Assembly (NCBI GenBank): GCA_021819435.1
Contig: JAKARB010000002.1
Span: 248,001-312,000 of the forward strand
DNA: 64,000 nucleotides
Source of the DNA: Pseudomonadota bacterium
GTDB taxonomy: Bacteria > Pseudomonadota > Gammaproteobacteria > Burkholderiales > Burkholderiaceae_C
Direction: 5' to 3'
Position numbers and translations under genes: made by a program. Each line of letters starts with the position of its first letter. The stretch's first letter is position 1. The notes beneath the pieces are model-generated. The model was given only the letters and a program-made list of their open reading frames with translations, was not told the DNA's origin and did no database searches. Shown piece by piece: positions 1-8,587 of the stretch.

Positions 1-34
1 CCATCCCTGTCGAACATCAACAGAGCATGAACAG

Positions 35-62
35 AGGCGCTCCAAGGAGCGCCTTTTCTTTT
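35..62 (+). terminator. Rho-independent terminator
   Basis: A 9-bp perfect stem (AGGCGCTCC / GGAGCGCCT with AA between, so in practice a CCAAGG-type loop) is followed at once by TTTTCTTTTG. It reads as a terminator on the + strand. A stop codon (TGA, 28-30) in frame with bases 1-27 lies four bases before the stem, so the window probably opens with the last codons of a + strand gene whose identity cannot be read. In related genomes the cytochrome oxidase subunit III gene sits at this position. Confidence 0.8.
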
Positions 63-134
63 GTCAAAATAGATCCGATGAGCAGGCCCGGTGAATGGGC
101 CTGATGTTTGAACCTGCCTTCAGCGCGAGCTTTG

Positions 135-350
135 TCAGACCGGTATGCCGGTCGGCTGGATCCAGCCCATCTTGTAGGCGATGAGGATGAACACGAACAA
201 GGCCACCGACAGGCCCACGCGCAAAGCCAGCGCGTGCAGCATGCGGTTGCTCTTGGGTTGGCCATCGCGGCCATCCCGCAACATGGCCCGGCCCGCGAAA
301 GCCAGGGCCGCCACAATGGCCAACAGGGTCAGCAGAAAGACGATCTTCAT
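135..350 (-). CDS. DUF2909 family twin transmembrane protein
   Basis: A 71-residue protein made almost only of two hydrophobic helices (about residues 2-22 and 43-61) joined by a short basic loop (RDGRDGQPKSNR). Small twin-helix proteins of this type are a regular neighbour of cytochrome c oxidase genes in Burkholderiales, placed antisense between subunit III and surf1, as here. Its biochemical role is unknown; association with oxidase assembly is inferred from position only. The ATG at 348-350 gives the natural start, and the divergent gap to surf1 is 41 bp, so the two promoters must lie close together. Confidence 0.75.
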   Translation of the reverse strand: MKIVFLLTLLAIVAALAFAGRAMLRDGRDGQPKSNRMLHALALRVGLSVALFVFILIAYKMGWIQPTGIPV

Positions 351-391
351 GTGCTGGATGATGGCTGCCTGAGCTTTTCGGAGACCACGGG

Positions 392-1246
392 ATGAACCCC
401 ATGCACAAGCGCTGGCTGGCGGTGGCCTCGGGCACATTGCTTGCCCTGTTGACCGCGCGCCTGGGCGTTTGGCAACTCGACCGCGCGGCCCAGAAAATAG
501 CCCTCGCGGAGCAGGGGCACCAGCGCGCGGACGCACCTCCCTGGTCTGATCGGGACTGGCCTTGCGCGCAGGCGCCTGTCGGCCGGTACGCGCGACAACA
601 GGAGGTGGCCAGTCCACCTGGCGCGATGGAGCCGGTGCCAGCCCAGCAACCGGTGCACCTGCGCGGCCGCTGGCTGAGCCAGCACACGGTCTTCCTGGAC
701 AACCGGCCCATGGACGGCCAGGCTGGCTTCTTCGTGGTGACCCCGTTGAAACTGTCCGATTCAGCGTGCCCGGGCGGCATCGTGCTGGTGCAACGAGGCT
801 GGTGGCCCCGCGATGCGCAAGACCGTCAGCGCCTGCCTGAGTGGGCCGATGCCGACGGTGAAATCGAGCTGCGGGGCACCGTGTTGCCCCACGTGTCGCG
901 CACCTTTGCCTTGGGCGACGAAGGCCCGCCTCCGCGCGAGGCACACCGCGCGCTCAGGCAAAATGTGGACGAGGCTTTCTGGCGCGCGTGGCTGGGGCAA
1001 TCCCCGCTACCCGGGGCGGTGTTGCAAGGGCATCCTGAGTTCATGGCGTCTGCTTCGCCGGCTGCTTCCCAGGCTGGTTTCGCGCCGCCTGACTTGCGGC
1101 GCGACTGGCCCCAGCCCGACCTGGGCGTCGACAAGCACCGTGCCTACGCTGTGCAGTGGTTTGCCTTGTCCGCGCTTTCGGTAGGCCTCACACTCTGGTT
1201 TTCGGTGATCAGGCCGTGGCGTGCGCGGCGGCCCGATCCAGCCTGA
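392..1246 (+). CDS. SURF1 family cytochrome c oxidase assembly protein
   Basis: 284 residues with the SURF1 plan: an N-terminal membrane helix (about 9-27) followed by the G-x-WQL-x-R segment (GVWQLDRAAQK), a periplasmic domain with the LRGRW and FLDNRP family motifs, and a second helix near the C-terminus (about 250-273, starting YAVQWFALS). SURF1 helps insert heme a into subunit I of the aa3-type oxidase. GGAG eight bases before ATG 392 supports this start; an ATG four codons on is the alternative. Directly followed, with a short overlap of open frames, by the next oxidase-assembly gene. Confidence 0.9.
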   Translation: MNPMHKRWLAVASGTLLALLTARLGVWQLDRAAQKIALAEQGHQRADAPPWSDRDWPCAQAPVGRYARQQEVASPPGAMEPVPAQQPVHLRGRWLSQHTVFLDNRPMDGQAGFFVVTPLKLSDSACPGGIVLVQRGWWPRDAQDRQRLPEWADADGEIELRGTVLPHVSRTFALGDEGPPPREAHRALRQNVDEAFWRAWLGQSPLPGAVLQGHPEFMASASPAASQAGFAPPDLRRDWPQPDLGVDKHRAYAVQWFALSALSVGLTLWFSVIRPWRARRPDPA

Positions 1247-1262
1247 CCGCAATCGTCTTGTC

Positions 1263-1991
1263 ATGACTCGACCTTCTGTCCACGTTCATCCGGCCTCGCA
1301 CCCGATGCCACATCCGAGCCCGATGGTGCCCGACCCGATGGTCCAGCTCAGCGTGCACAGCCTGCCTTCGGCCGACAAGGCTGATGCTCAGCGCACGCGC
1401 ATGGGGCGCCTCAAGATGCTGCTGGTTTGGGCTGTGTGCGCCGCGCCGGTGGTCGCCTCTTATTTCATGTACTACGTGGTTCGGCCGGAGGGCCGCACCA
1501 ACCACGGCGCTCTGATTCAGCCGGTGCGCGCCATGCCGGGTCCGAAGGAGCTGCCTCTGCATGATCTGCGAGGCGCGCCTGTCCTGCCAGCGTCGCTCAA
1601 GGGCCAGTGGCTGCTCGTGTCGGTGGCGGGCGGGGCGTGCGACGCCGCCTGCGAAAAGACGCTCTACCTGCAGCGCCAACTGCGCGAATCGCTCGGCCGC
1701 GACAAGGACCGCGTTGATCGCGTCTGGCTTGTCAACGACGATGCCCCGGTGCGCCAGGCCCTGCTGCCAGCCTTGCAGCAGGCCACGGTGCTGCGGGCTG
1801 CGCCGGCCGATCTGGCACGTTGGCTTCAGCCCGAAGCCGGTCACCAACTGGCCGATCACCTCTACTTGGTTGACCCGCGCGGTGACTGGATGATGCGCTT
1901 TCCCTCTGGCATCGATTTCAACAAAGCCAAGCGTGACCTCACGCGATTGCTCAAGGCCAGCGAAGCCTGGGACGAGGCAGGCCGGCCATGA
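1263..1991 (+). CDS. Membrane-anchored thioredoxin-like protein of the cox assembly block (CxxxC)
   Basis: 242 residues. A hydrophilic, His/Pro-rich cytoplasmic tail (1-50) leads into one membrane helix (about 51-73) and a periplasmic domain of thioredoxin-like layout. It carries C126-D-A-A-C130, the CxxxC spacing of SCO copper chaperones, in the expected place after a hydrophobic strand (QWLLVSVAGG). A strand with LYLVDPRGDW matches the late part of SCO folds. The gene sits between surf1 and ctaA and overlaps ctaA by ATGA, so it is translationally coupled to heme A synthesis. A role in copper or thiol delivery to the oxidase is inferred; no experimental name is known to me. ATG 1263 is chosen because an earlier ATG at 1221 lies inside surf1. 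Confidence 0.75.
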   Translation: MTRPSVHVHPASHPMPHPSPMVPDPMVQLSVHSLPSADKADAQRTRMGRLKMLLVWAVCAAPVVASYFMYYVVRPEGRTNHGALIQPVRAMPGPKELPLHDLRGAPVLPASLKGQWLLVSVAGGACDAACEKTLYLQRQLRESLGRDKDRVDRVWLVNDDAPVRQALLPALQQATVLRAAPADLARWLQPEAGHQLADHLYLVDPRGDWMMRFPSGIDFNKAKRDLTRLLKASEAWDEAGRP

Positions 1992-3409
1992 ACGCCGCGA
2001 CGGGCTTGCAGACCTCCGCTTCGCTGGGCCAACAACTGGTTGACCTGGCGCCCCTGATCGAGTTGCTGCTGATCGGTGCGGGCTTGGCCTTGCTGCCTGC
2101 GGCGGCGGTGGTCTGGCGCGCGCGCCGGCAGGGCGTGCGTGGCTGGCCGGCGTGGCAGAGGGTGCTGACCGTGGCCACGCTCTTCCTGACGCTCGACCTG
2201 GTGATCTTCGGTGCCTTCACGCGCCTGACCGACTCTGGCCTGGGCTGCCCCGACTGGCCGGGATGTTATGGCGAGATGAGCCCTTTCCACGCCCGCGCTG
2301 ACATCCACGCGGCGCACGAGGCGTCTCCCACCGGACCGGTTTCGCCGACCAAGGCCTGGATCGAAATGGTTCACCGCTACCTGGCCACGGCCGTCGGTGC
2401 CCTGATCACGGGTTTGATGCTGTTGGCATGGCGCCAGCGCGACGAGCCGGGGGCCTTGTCACCTTGGTGGGCCACCTTGACCTTCGTCTGGGTGTGTGTG
2501 CAAGGCGCTTTCGGCGCGTTGACCGTCACCATGAAGCTGCAACCACTGATCGTCACCGGGCATCTGCTTGGTGCCCTGCTGGGCGTTGCCCTGCTCACCA
2601 CCCAGGCGCGCATGCTCGATCCGGCGCCGCTGGGGGAGCCCGAGGGCAGCGATGCCCGCCGCGCGCGTTGGGCGAACGCCGGCCTGCGCCGCGCGGGCTT
2701 CGTGGTGCTGGCCTTGCTGACCTTGCAGGTGGCGTCGGGTGCCTGGGTGAGCACGAACTACGCGGTGCTGGCCTGCGCCGAGTTCCCGACCTGCCAGGGC
2801 CAGTGGTGGCCGGCAATGGATTTCGAGCAAGCCTTCCGCCTGTGGCGCCCCCTGGGCGGAGACGGGCAAGGCGGTGTGATCAGCATGGCCGGGCTGACCG
2901 CCATCCACATGGCCCACCGCATGCTCGCGGGCGTGGTGAGCGTGGCGCTGGTGGTTTTCGCGTGGCGCCTGGCTCGCTGGCGCGCCCAGGACGATGGGCC
3001 TGACCGCGCGGATGATCGCGTGAATGACCGCATGAACGGCAGCACGGGTTTCAGCGCGAGCACCCGTGAGGGCCGCATGCCGGGTGTCACGTTGGTGCCC
3101 CCGGTCCCCGTGTGGCGCCGTGAAGCCCGCGTGCTCGCCTTGTTGCTGCTGGCCCAGATCGCCTCCGGCCTGAGCAACGTGGTGCTGGGCTGGCCCCTGG
3201 CCGCCGCCCTGGCCCACACTTTCGGGGCGGCGCTGCTGGTGTGGTGGCTCACGCGCCTGCTGGTGCTGCCGCGCGAACAGGCCACCTGGCGCCTGCTTCT
3301 CCGGGGTCAGGATGCCCGAGTCGAATCCGACACCGGCTCACATCAGCGGCCCCAACTGCCCCCACATCAGGGACTTCACGGTACAGCCTCACGGGCTTCC
3401 GTTTCATAG
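1988..3409 (+). CDS. ctaA: Heme A synthase (COX15/CtaA)
   Basis: 473 residues, polytopic membrane protein that oxidises the C8 methyl of heme O to make heme A. Four conserved histidines in helices can be seen: [25 protein letters not shown] and [10 protein letters not shown], the pairs that bind the two hemes in the two-fold repeated fold. The signature [10 protein letters not shown] follows the first helix and [13 protein letters not shown] starts the second half. A hydrophilic insertion between the helices (about residues 325-375) and a Gln/His-rich C-terminal tail make it longer than most bacterial homologues (about 300-390). Start overlaps the preceding stop (ATGA at 1988). Confidence 0.93.
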   Translation: MNAATGLQTSASLGQQLVDLAPLIELLLIGAGLALLPAAAVVWRARRQGVRGWPAWQRVLTVATLFLTLDLVIFGAFTRLTDSGLGCPDWPGCYGEMSPFHARADIHAAHEASPTGPVSPTKAWIEMVHRYLATAVGALITGLMLLAWRQRDEPGALSPWWATLTFVWVCVQGAFGALTVTMKLQPLIVTGHLLGALLGVALLTTQARMLDPAPLGEPEGSDARRARWANAGLRRAGFVVLALLTLQVASGAWVSTNYAVLACAEFPTCQGQWWPAMDFEQAFRLWRPLGGDGQGGVISMAGLTAIHMAHRMLAGVVSVALVVFAWRLARWRAQDDGPDRADDRVNDRMNGSTGFSASTREGRMPGVTLVPPVPVWRREARVLALLLLAQIASGLSNVVLGWPLAAALAHTFGAALLVWWLTRLLVLPREQATWRLLLRGQDARVESDTGSHQRPQLPPHQGLHGTASRASVS

Positions 3410-3434
3410 TCCTTGCAGCCTTCCCGAGTGCCCC

Positions 3435-4379
3435 ATGACCGACACCGTCGCGACGCCCACCGCCGCTGAAACCCCCCCCGAGGCCGCGCCGTCCTCGACT
3501 CGCCAGCCATCGAAGTTCCGTCAGTACCACGTGCTGACCAAGCCTCGGGTGGTGCAGCTCATCGTCTTCTGTGCCGTCATCGGTATGCTGCTGGCCGTGC
3601 CAGGCGTGCCCACGGCCGCCGAGGCGCTCAAGGCCCTGGCCGCGTGCGTCGGCATCTGGCTGGTGGCTGGTTCGGCCGCCGCCTTCAACTGCCTGATCGA
3701 GCAGGGCATCGACGCGCGCATGAAGCGCACCGCCTGGCGCCCCACCGCGCGGGGCGAACTCAGCCGCACCCAGACCCTGGTCTTCAGCGGCGTGCTGTGC
3801 GCGGCCGGCATGCTCGTGCTCGGCCTGTGGGTCAACCTGCTGACCATGTGGCTGACGCTGGCCACCTTCGTGGGCTACGCCATCGTCTACACCGTGGTGC
3901 TCAAGCCGCTGACGCCGCAGAACATCGTCATCGGCGGGGCCTCGGGCGCGATGCCGCCGGTGCTGGGCTGGGCGGCCATGCGCGGCTCGGTCGACCCGGA
4001 GGCGCTGATGCTGTGCCTCATCATCTTCCTGTGGACCCCGCCGCACTTCTGGGCCCTGGCGCTCTACCGCGTCGAGGACTACGCGCGCGCCGGCCTGCCC
4101 ATGTTGCCGGTGACCCATGGCAACGAGTTCACCCGCCTGCACGTGCTGCTCTACACCATCATCCTGCTGGCGGGCAGCCTGCTGCCCTTCATCTATGGCA
4201 TGAGTGGCTGGATCTACCTCTTCTCGGCATTGGTGCTGGGCGTGATGTTCATGGGCTACGCCTTCCGGCTCTGGCGGCGTTACAGTGACGAACTGGCCCG
4301 CAAGACCTTCCGCTTCTCCATCATCCACCTGATGCTGATGTTCGCGGCCTTGCTGGTCGATCATTACTGGATGATCTGA
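3435..4379 (+). CDS. ctaB: Protoheme IX farnesyltransferase (heme O synthase)
   Basis: 314 residues of the UbiA prenyltransferase superfamily. It attaches a farnesyl group to protoheme IX, giving heme O for the next enzyme, CtaA. Visible motifs are the N-x3-D region [15 protein letters not shown] with the following RP, and [16 protein letters not shown] in the second aspartate-rich loop. About nine hydrophobic helices. ATG 3435 is preferred: the frame stays open upstream, but into the ctaA tail, and the added residues are not family-like. Lies 25 bp after ctaA and 7 bp before sco, consistent with one operon. Confidence 0.95.
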   Translation: MTDTVATPTAAETPPEAAPSSTRQPSKFRQYHVLTKPRVVQLIVFCAVIGMLLAVPGVPTAAEALKALAACVGIWLVAGSAAAFNCLIEQGIDARMKRTAWRPTARGELSRTQTLVFSGVLCAAGMLVLGLWVNLLTMWLTLATFVGYAIVYTVVLKPLTPQNIVIGGASGAMPPVLGWAAMRGSVDPEALMLCLIIFLWTPPHFWALALYRVEDYARAGLPMLPVTHGNEFTRLHVLLYTIILLAGSLLPFIYGMSGWIYLFSALVLGVMFMGYAFRLWRRYSDELARKTFRFSIIHLMLMFAALLVDHYWMI

Positions 4380-4386
4380 GAAGCAC

Positions 4387-5064
4387 ATGAGCCGATCCGA
4401 ACCGCGCATGGGTCCGCGCGACGAGACCCGACCCGAGGCTGTGCGCCGCAAGCTGCTCTTGAGCGCCGTGGCACTGTTGGCACCTCCGCTGTTGAGTGCC
4501 TGCGACAAGCCTGGTCAACCAGGCCAGTCACCGGGTGCCGCCAAGCAAAGTTTCAACTCGGTTGACATCACCGGGGCCGATTACGCGCGCACGCTTTCGC
4601 TGAAAGATTTCGACGGGCGCCAGCGCGACCTCGCCGAGTTCAAAGGCAAGGTGGTCTTCGTGTTCTTCGGCTTCACGCAGTGCCCGGATGTGTGTCCGAC
4701 CACGATGGCCGAACTGGCCGAGGTGCGCCGTCGCCTCGGTGCCGATGGCGACCGGGTGCAAGGCGTCTTCATCTCGATCGACCCGGCGCGCGACACGCCG
4801 CAGGTGCTCAAGGGTTACCTGCAGGCCATGGACCCGAGCTTCATCGGCCTGACGGGCACGCCGGAGCAGATCGAGGCCGCCGCGCGCGAGTTCAAGGTCT
4901 TCTACCAGAAGGTGCCCACCAGCGAGGGCAACTACACCATGGACCACACGGCCGGCGCCTACGTCTTCGACCCCGAGGGCCATGTGCGCCTGTTCGTGCG
5001 ATACGGCCTGGGCGCCGACAAGGTCACTGCCGACCTGAAGCAACTGCTTGGCAAGGCGGCCTGA
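4387..5064 (+). CDS. SCO1/SenC family copper chaperone, lipoprotein
   Basis: 225 residues. A basic n-region and hydrophobic stretch end in LLSAC, a lipobox with C39, so the mature protein is probably a lipoprotein facing the periplasm. The copper site is complete: C99-P-D-V-C103 and H187 (YTMDHTAG). SCO proteins deliver Cu to the CuA centre of oxidase subunit II. Last gene of the oxidase assembly run; 87 bp with no gene follow before the convergent mutarotase gene. Confidence 0.93.
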   Translation: MSRSEPRMGPRDETRPEAVRRKLLLSAVALLAPPLLSACDKPGQPGQSPGAAKQSFNSVDITGADYARTLSLKDFDGRQRDLAEFKGKVVFVFFGFTQCPDVCPTTMAELAEVRRRLGADGDRVQGVFISIDPARDTPQVLKGYLQAMDPSFIGLTGTPEQIEAAAREFKVFYQKVPTSEGNYTMDHTAGAYVFDPEGHVRLFVRYGLGADKVTADLKQLLGKAA

Positions 5065-5151
5065 GGGGGCGCCGGGCCTGGGCGGCGAGCGGGGCGGACA
5101 GTCGCCGCGATTCCCCGCTTCGTATGCCCGCTCAGCAGGACAGCTTGATGC

Positions 5152-6030
5152 TCAGCAAGCTTCCAGCGTCAGGCTCTGGCGACCGTCCCAGTCCTGGCCC
5201 GGTGCCAGCTTGAGCGGCTCCAGGATGCGCGCAGCTTCCACGCACAGCATGTGCCGCCAGCCGTCGTCGGGCATGTCGGCCAAGCGGGCCGCGCCTTCTT
5301 CACCCGGATTCCAGATCACCACGTCGGGCAACTCTTGCTGGTCGATGCGCAGGCGGCGAGGGCCGTCGCGCAGCAGCAGGTGCTCCTTCACGTTGGCGTA
5401 GATGCGGTCGATCTCGCCATGAAAGCGCTTCTCGGGGTGGTCCTCGATGGTTTCGCCGCCGTTGACGCGGTCGATGAAGCGGCGGCCGATGAGGCCTTGC
5501 AGGCGCACCTGCGAGAGCTCTGACACCGCCAGATAGGTGTGCAGCGCCGCAGAGAACGACCACGCCGTGTCACCGGTGTTTTCGGCGTGCAGTTCAAGGT
5601 CGAGGCGGTTGCTTTCCACCGAGATCGTGAGCTCCAGGCGGAAGCCGTGCGGCCACAGGGCGCGCGTGGCTTCGTCGTCGCTCAGCACCAACGTCATCTG
5701 CGCGTGCTCTTCGCCGACGCGGCCGCTGTCGACCGACCACGCGCGGGTGCGGGCGAGGCCATGGCGTGGCAGCGAGGTGTCCGGGCCCATGAGCTCGAAC
5801 TGAGGGAAGATGACAGGCACGCCGCCGCGCACGGCCATGCCCGGGCTGGCAACGGCCTGGGGCGAGAGGTAGAGCTGTTCTTCGGCGCCCGCGGGCACCC
5901 AGGAGACCACGTGAGCGCCATGCAGCAGCACTGTGGCGCGCGAGCCATCGGGGGCCCGCAACACCACCGCTGGCTGGCCCAGCACATCGGTCACTTCGAA
6001 TTCATCGGGAAGGTTGTCTTTCGGATTCAT
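5152..6030 (-). CDS. Glucose-6-phosphate 1-epimerase (D-hexose-6-phosphate mutarotase, YeaD-like)
   Basis: 292 residues of the aldose-1-epimerase superfamily, YeaD branch, which interconverts the anomers of hexose 6-phosphates. Seen in order: GAHVVSW, IFPQFE, PRHGLART (His), the catalytic-region ALHTYLAVS (His) and WNPGEEG followed by MLCVEAA (Glu). ATG at 6028-6030 is chosen because the longer open frame upstream runs into the BLUF gene. Reads away from sco, tail to tail, and lies 23 bp after the BLUF gene, so it could be the last gene of a folE-BLUF-mutarotase transcript. Confidence 0.87.
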   Translation of the reverse strand: MNPKDNLPDEFEVTDVLGQPAVVLRAPDGSRATVLLHGAHVVSWVPAGAEEQLYLSPQAVASPGMAVRGGVPVIFPQFELMGPDTSLPRHGLARTRAWSVDSGRVGEEHAQMTLVLSDDEATRALWPHGFRLELTISVESNRLDLELHAENTGDTAWSFSAALHTYLAVSELSQVRLQGLIGRRFIDRVNGGETIEDHPEKRFHGEIDRIYANVKEHLLLRDGPRRLRIDQQELPDVVIWNPGEEGAARLADMPDDGWRHMLCVEAARILEPLKLAPGQDWDGRQSLTLEAC

Positions 6031-6053
6031 GCCGGGAGTATCCACCTTGCGGC

Positions 6054-6482
6054 TCAGCAGTTCCGCGTGGCGATGGAAGCGGTGGCGATCAGTTCTTCGA
6101 GCATCGCCATGGATGCCTGGCCGCAACCCGCATAGGGGTCGAGCTCCGCCTTGGTCGAGTACTTCAAGAGGATGGCCGGGTTCACGCGCGCGAGGTTGAC
6201 CTGGCCCATCGACCAGCTCGCGAAGCGCCGCTCGGTGATCTCCTCGTAGTGCAGCAGCACCACGTCGGTGTGGCGCGGGTCATTGGCGATTCGGTTGTAG
6301 AGCGCGCTCACCGCCTCGCGCCCACCTTCGAGCACCTGCATGAAGACATTGCCGCTGTGGCAGAGCAACCCGGTGATGCCGGCCGCCGGGTTGCCCTTGC
6401 GGGAGGCTTGCAGGATGGCGTCGATCGCCTCGGGGGTCAGCGGTGCCTTGGCACGGCTTGCATACAGCAGTCGGACCAGCAT
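6054..6482 (-). CDS. BLUF-domain blue-light photoreceptor
   Basis: 142 residues, a short-type BLUF protein: the FAD-binding photoreceptor fold followed by a brief C-terminal extension, with no effector domain. All photocycle residues are present and in register with AppA, each offset by 14: Y7 (LLYAS), N31 (GNPAAGITGLL), Q49 (FMQVLEG), W90 and M92 (SWSMG). Blue light would shift the hydrogen bonds of flavin, Q49 and Y7. Output is probably by protein-protein contact. Starts only 6 bp after the stop of folE on the same strand, so the two are almost surely co-transcribed. The partner is not identifiable from sequence. Confidence 0.92.
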   Translation of the reverse strand: MLVRLLYASRAKAPLTPEAIDAILQASRKGNPAAGITGLLCHSGNVFMQVLEGGREAVSALYNRIANDPRHTDVVLLHYEEITERRFASWSMGQVNLARVNPAILLKYSTKAELDPYAGCGQASMAMLEELIATASIATRNC

Positions 6483-6488
6483 GTTGAA

Positions 6489-7259
6489 TCAGCCTTTGCG
6501 TTGGTTGACGAGGGCGAGGAATTCGCGGCGCAGGTTGGCGTCCTTCAGGAAGGAGCCGCGCATCACGCTGTTGATCATCTTCGAGTCCATGTCCTTGACG
6601 CCCCGCCAGTGCATGCAGAAGTGGTCGGCCTCCATCACCACGGCGAGGCCATCGGGGTTCATGCGCGTGTGCAAGAGGTCGGCCACCTGTGTGACGGCCT
6701 CTTCCTGGATTTGCGGTCGACTCATGATCCAGTCGATCAGGCGCGCGTACTTCGACAGGCCGATGAGGTTGGAATGCTCGTTGGGCATCACGCCGATCCA
6801 CACCCGGCCGATGATGGGGCAGAGGTGGTGCGAGCAGGCGCTGCGCACGGTGATGGGCCCGACGATCATCAGTTCGTTGAGGCGTTCCACATTGGGAAAC
6901 TCCGTCACCGACGGCGCGCTGTGGTAGCGGCCCTTGAAGATTTCGTTGAGGTACATCTTGGCCACGCGGCGGGCCGTGTCCTGGGTGTTGTGGTCGCTGT
7001 CGGTGTCGATGACCAGGCTTTCGAGCACGCCACCCAGCTTGCCCGCGACCTCGTCGAGCAGCTTTTCGAGTTCGCCGGGTTCGATGAATTCGGCGATGTT
7101 GTCGTTGGCGTGGAAGCGCTTCTCAGCGGCCTTGATGCGTTCGCGGATGCGCACCGAAACCGGCACCCCGGCGTCGTCGCCTTGGGCCTCTGACTGGGCT
7201 GGCTGCCCGGCCGTGGCCGAGGCGAGAGGGTCGATGGCGCGAAGCGGGGGAGTGGTCAT
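6489..7259 (-). CDS. folE: GTP cyclohydrolase I
   Basis: 256 residues. Converts GTP to 7,8-dihydroneopterin triphosphate, first step of tetrahydrofolate and biopterin synthesis. Zinc ligands are visible in RSACSHHLCPIIG (Cys and His) and in HFCMHWRGV (second Cys). IGLSKYARLIDW and the C-terminal SVMRGSF match the family. The N-terminal 50 residues are a variable extension. The motif is CSHHLCP rather than the CEHHL seen in E. coli FolE, placing it in a divergent branch of the family. ATG 7259 follows the GC-rich leader; longer frames upstream lack family similarity. Head of the folE-BLUF unit. Confidence 0.92.
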   Translation of the reverse strand: MTTPPLRAIDPLASATAGQPAQSEAQGDDAGVPVSVRIRERIKAAEKRFHANDNIAEFIEPGELEKLLDEVAGKLGGVLESLVIDTDSDHNTQDTARRVAKMYLNEIFKGRYHSAPSVTEFPNVERLNELMIVGPITVRSACSHHLCPIIGRVWIGVMPNEHSNLIGLSKYARLIDWIMSRPQIQEEAVTQVADLLHTRMNPDGLAVVMEADHFCMHWRGVKDMDSKMINSVMRGSFLKDANLRREFLALVNQRKG

Positions 7260-7415
7260 GGGCGATCCTGGCGGAGGGGTCGCGCGGCGTGGGTGCCAAG
7301 CGGTTGCGAAAGCCGGCATCCTAGCGACTGAGAGCACATTGTGCACACAGCGGGTGTGGTTTCCGCATGCGGCGAAGGGCAACCCGGCGCGCGGTGCGCG
7401 CTCGGGCTGCTGCGC

Positions 7416-8270
7416 TCAAGGCGCATGGCAGGCGGCCAGGGAGGGATTGCGCACGCAGATGCGCGCACGGCAGACGGCAACCTCGGGCGCATTGCCGGTG
7501 CCACATTGCTGCAAGGACACGGCAGGCGAAGGCTGGGCCGGGCGTGGGCTGGCGTGGGCGAGCATGGCCTCCACAAGGGCCACATCTTCGTGCGAGGCGC
7601 CTGCTTCGGGCTTCGTTTCAGGGCCTTGTTCCCCTGGGTGCGCTGCCTTGCGTCCATTGCGTTCGGCGCCAGTGGCCGACGCCACAGCCTGGCGAGAGGG
7701 GGTGGCCGGCGCTTCTGCGGGCGAGGGCGCAGCGACGATTGGAACTTGGTTGGCGCCAAGCTCGATGACCTCATGCGCAGTATGCAGAGGCGATGCGATC
7801 ACGACACCTGGTGCCGGCCCCGCTGCAGGTGGCGACATGTCGATGATCTCGGCGGCTTGGATGGGCTCGGTGAGGTCGGCCGGCCCCCGTGCGCGGATGT
7901 GCTGACTGGCATGGTTTGCGGCCACGCCGTTTGTCACCAGGGAAGAGGGCGGCTGGATCGACGGGGGCGGCCGCTTGAGCACTTGGATGAAGCTCAACAG
8001 CATCACCAGCATGCCCACGCCCATCACCACCATGAGCGAGCGGGTCAGCCAGGGGCGGTTGTGCCCGGTGGGCAGGCGGCGCGCGCGCGGGTGCGCACGC
8101 CCTCCACGCTGAGACTCCAGGGTGGAGAGCAAGCGGATGCGTTGAGGCTCGATGTCTTGCACCGATGCTTGGTCGAAGTCCGCGAAGAGGCTGGGGCGGC
8201 CCAAGTCTGGGCGAGGGTGTCGACGCCCCGTCGGGCGCGACGAGCCTGGGGTGTGGGTGTCGTGTGTCAC
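7416..8270 (-). CDS. Uncharacterised single-pass membrane protein with Cys-rich C-terminus
   Basis: 284 residues if translation starts at GTG 8270, which has GGGAG six bases upstream; an ATG at 8312 without a clear ribosome site is the alternative. A basic, Arg/His-rich cytoplasmic part (1-75) is followed by one membrane helix (about 78-98, SLMVVMGVGMLVMLLSFIQVL region), a long Pro/Ala-rich linker, and a short tail with four cysteines in about 30 residues (QQCGTG, VCRARIC, AACHAP), likely two disulfides outside the membrane. I do not recognise a family. It reads away from the T6SS remnant (117 bp apart) and toward folE. Confidence 0.55.
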   Translation of the reverse strand: MTHDTHTPGSSRPTGRRHPRPDLGRPSLFADFDQASVQDIEPQRIRLLSTLESQRGGRAHPRARRLPTGHNRPWLTRSLMVVMGVGMLVMLLSFIQVLKRPPPSIQPPSSLVTNGVAANHASQHIRARGPADLTEPIQAAEIIDMSPPAAGPAPGVVIASPLHTAHEVIELGANQVPIVAAPSPAEAPATPSRQAVASATGAERNGRKAAHPGEQGPETKPEAGASHEDVALVEAMLAHASPRPAQPSPAVSLQQCGTGNAPEVAVCRARICVRNPSLAACHAP

Positions 8271-8386
8271 GACGGGCTCCCGAATGCTTGTTTTGATGAA
8301 CAATCGGCGCATTCTAAAGAGCCGAAGAGCGGCCTGACCGGTCCCATGCGTGGCCGGTGCGTTTGCAATCAATCGTTACAGGGATC

Positions 8387-8587
8387 ATGCATCTGCATCT
8401 GGGGTGGTTGCTGGCTTGGTTTGCGCTGGGCAGCTTGGTGTTGTCGTCGCTCGTGTTCCCGATGTGGTGGCGCGGGCACGGGGCCAGGTTGGGGGCTATC
8501 TCACGGATGTGGCTGCGGCGTGCTCGCGTGTGGTGGCTGTCGGCCCTGCTGGTGCTGGAGCCGGCCATGCTGATGTGGCCTGGATGA
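8387..8587 (+). CDS. Small two-helix membrane protein, T6SS-remnant neighbour
   Basis: 66 residues, two hydrophobic helices (about 4-28 and 47-64) around a basic loop (RGHGARLGAISRMWLRRAR). AGGG lies just before ATG 8387. Its stop overlaps the start of the M15 peptidase gene (ATGA at 8584-8587), the coupling expected of a functional pair: a membrane partner for a peptidase that lacks its own anchor. Given the decay of the genes downstream it may be expressed without purpose. Family not recognised. Confidence 0.5.
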   Translation: MHLHLGWLLAWFALGSLVLSSLVFPMWWRGHGARLGAISRMWLRRARVWWLSALLVLEPAMLMWPG

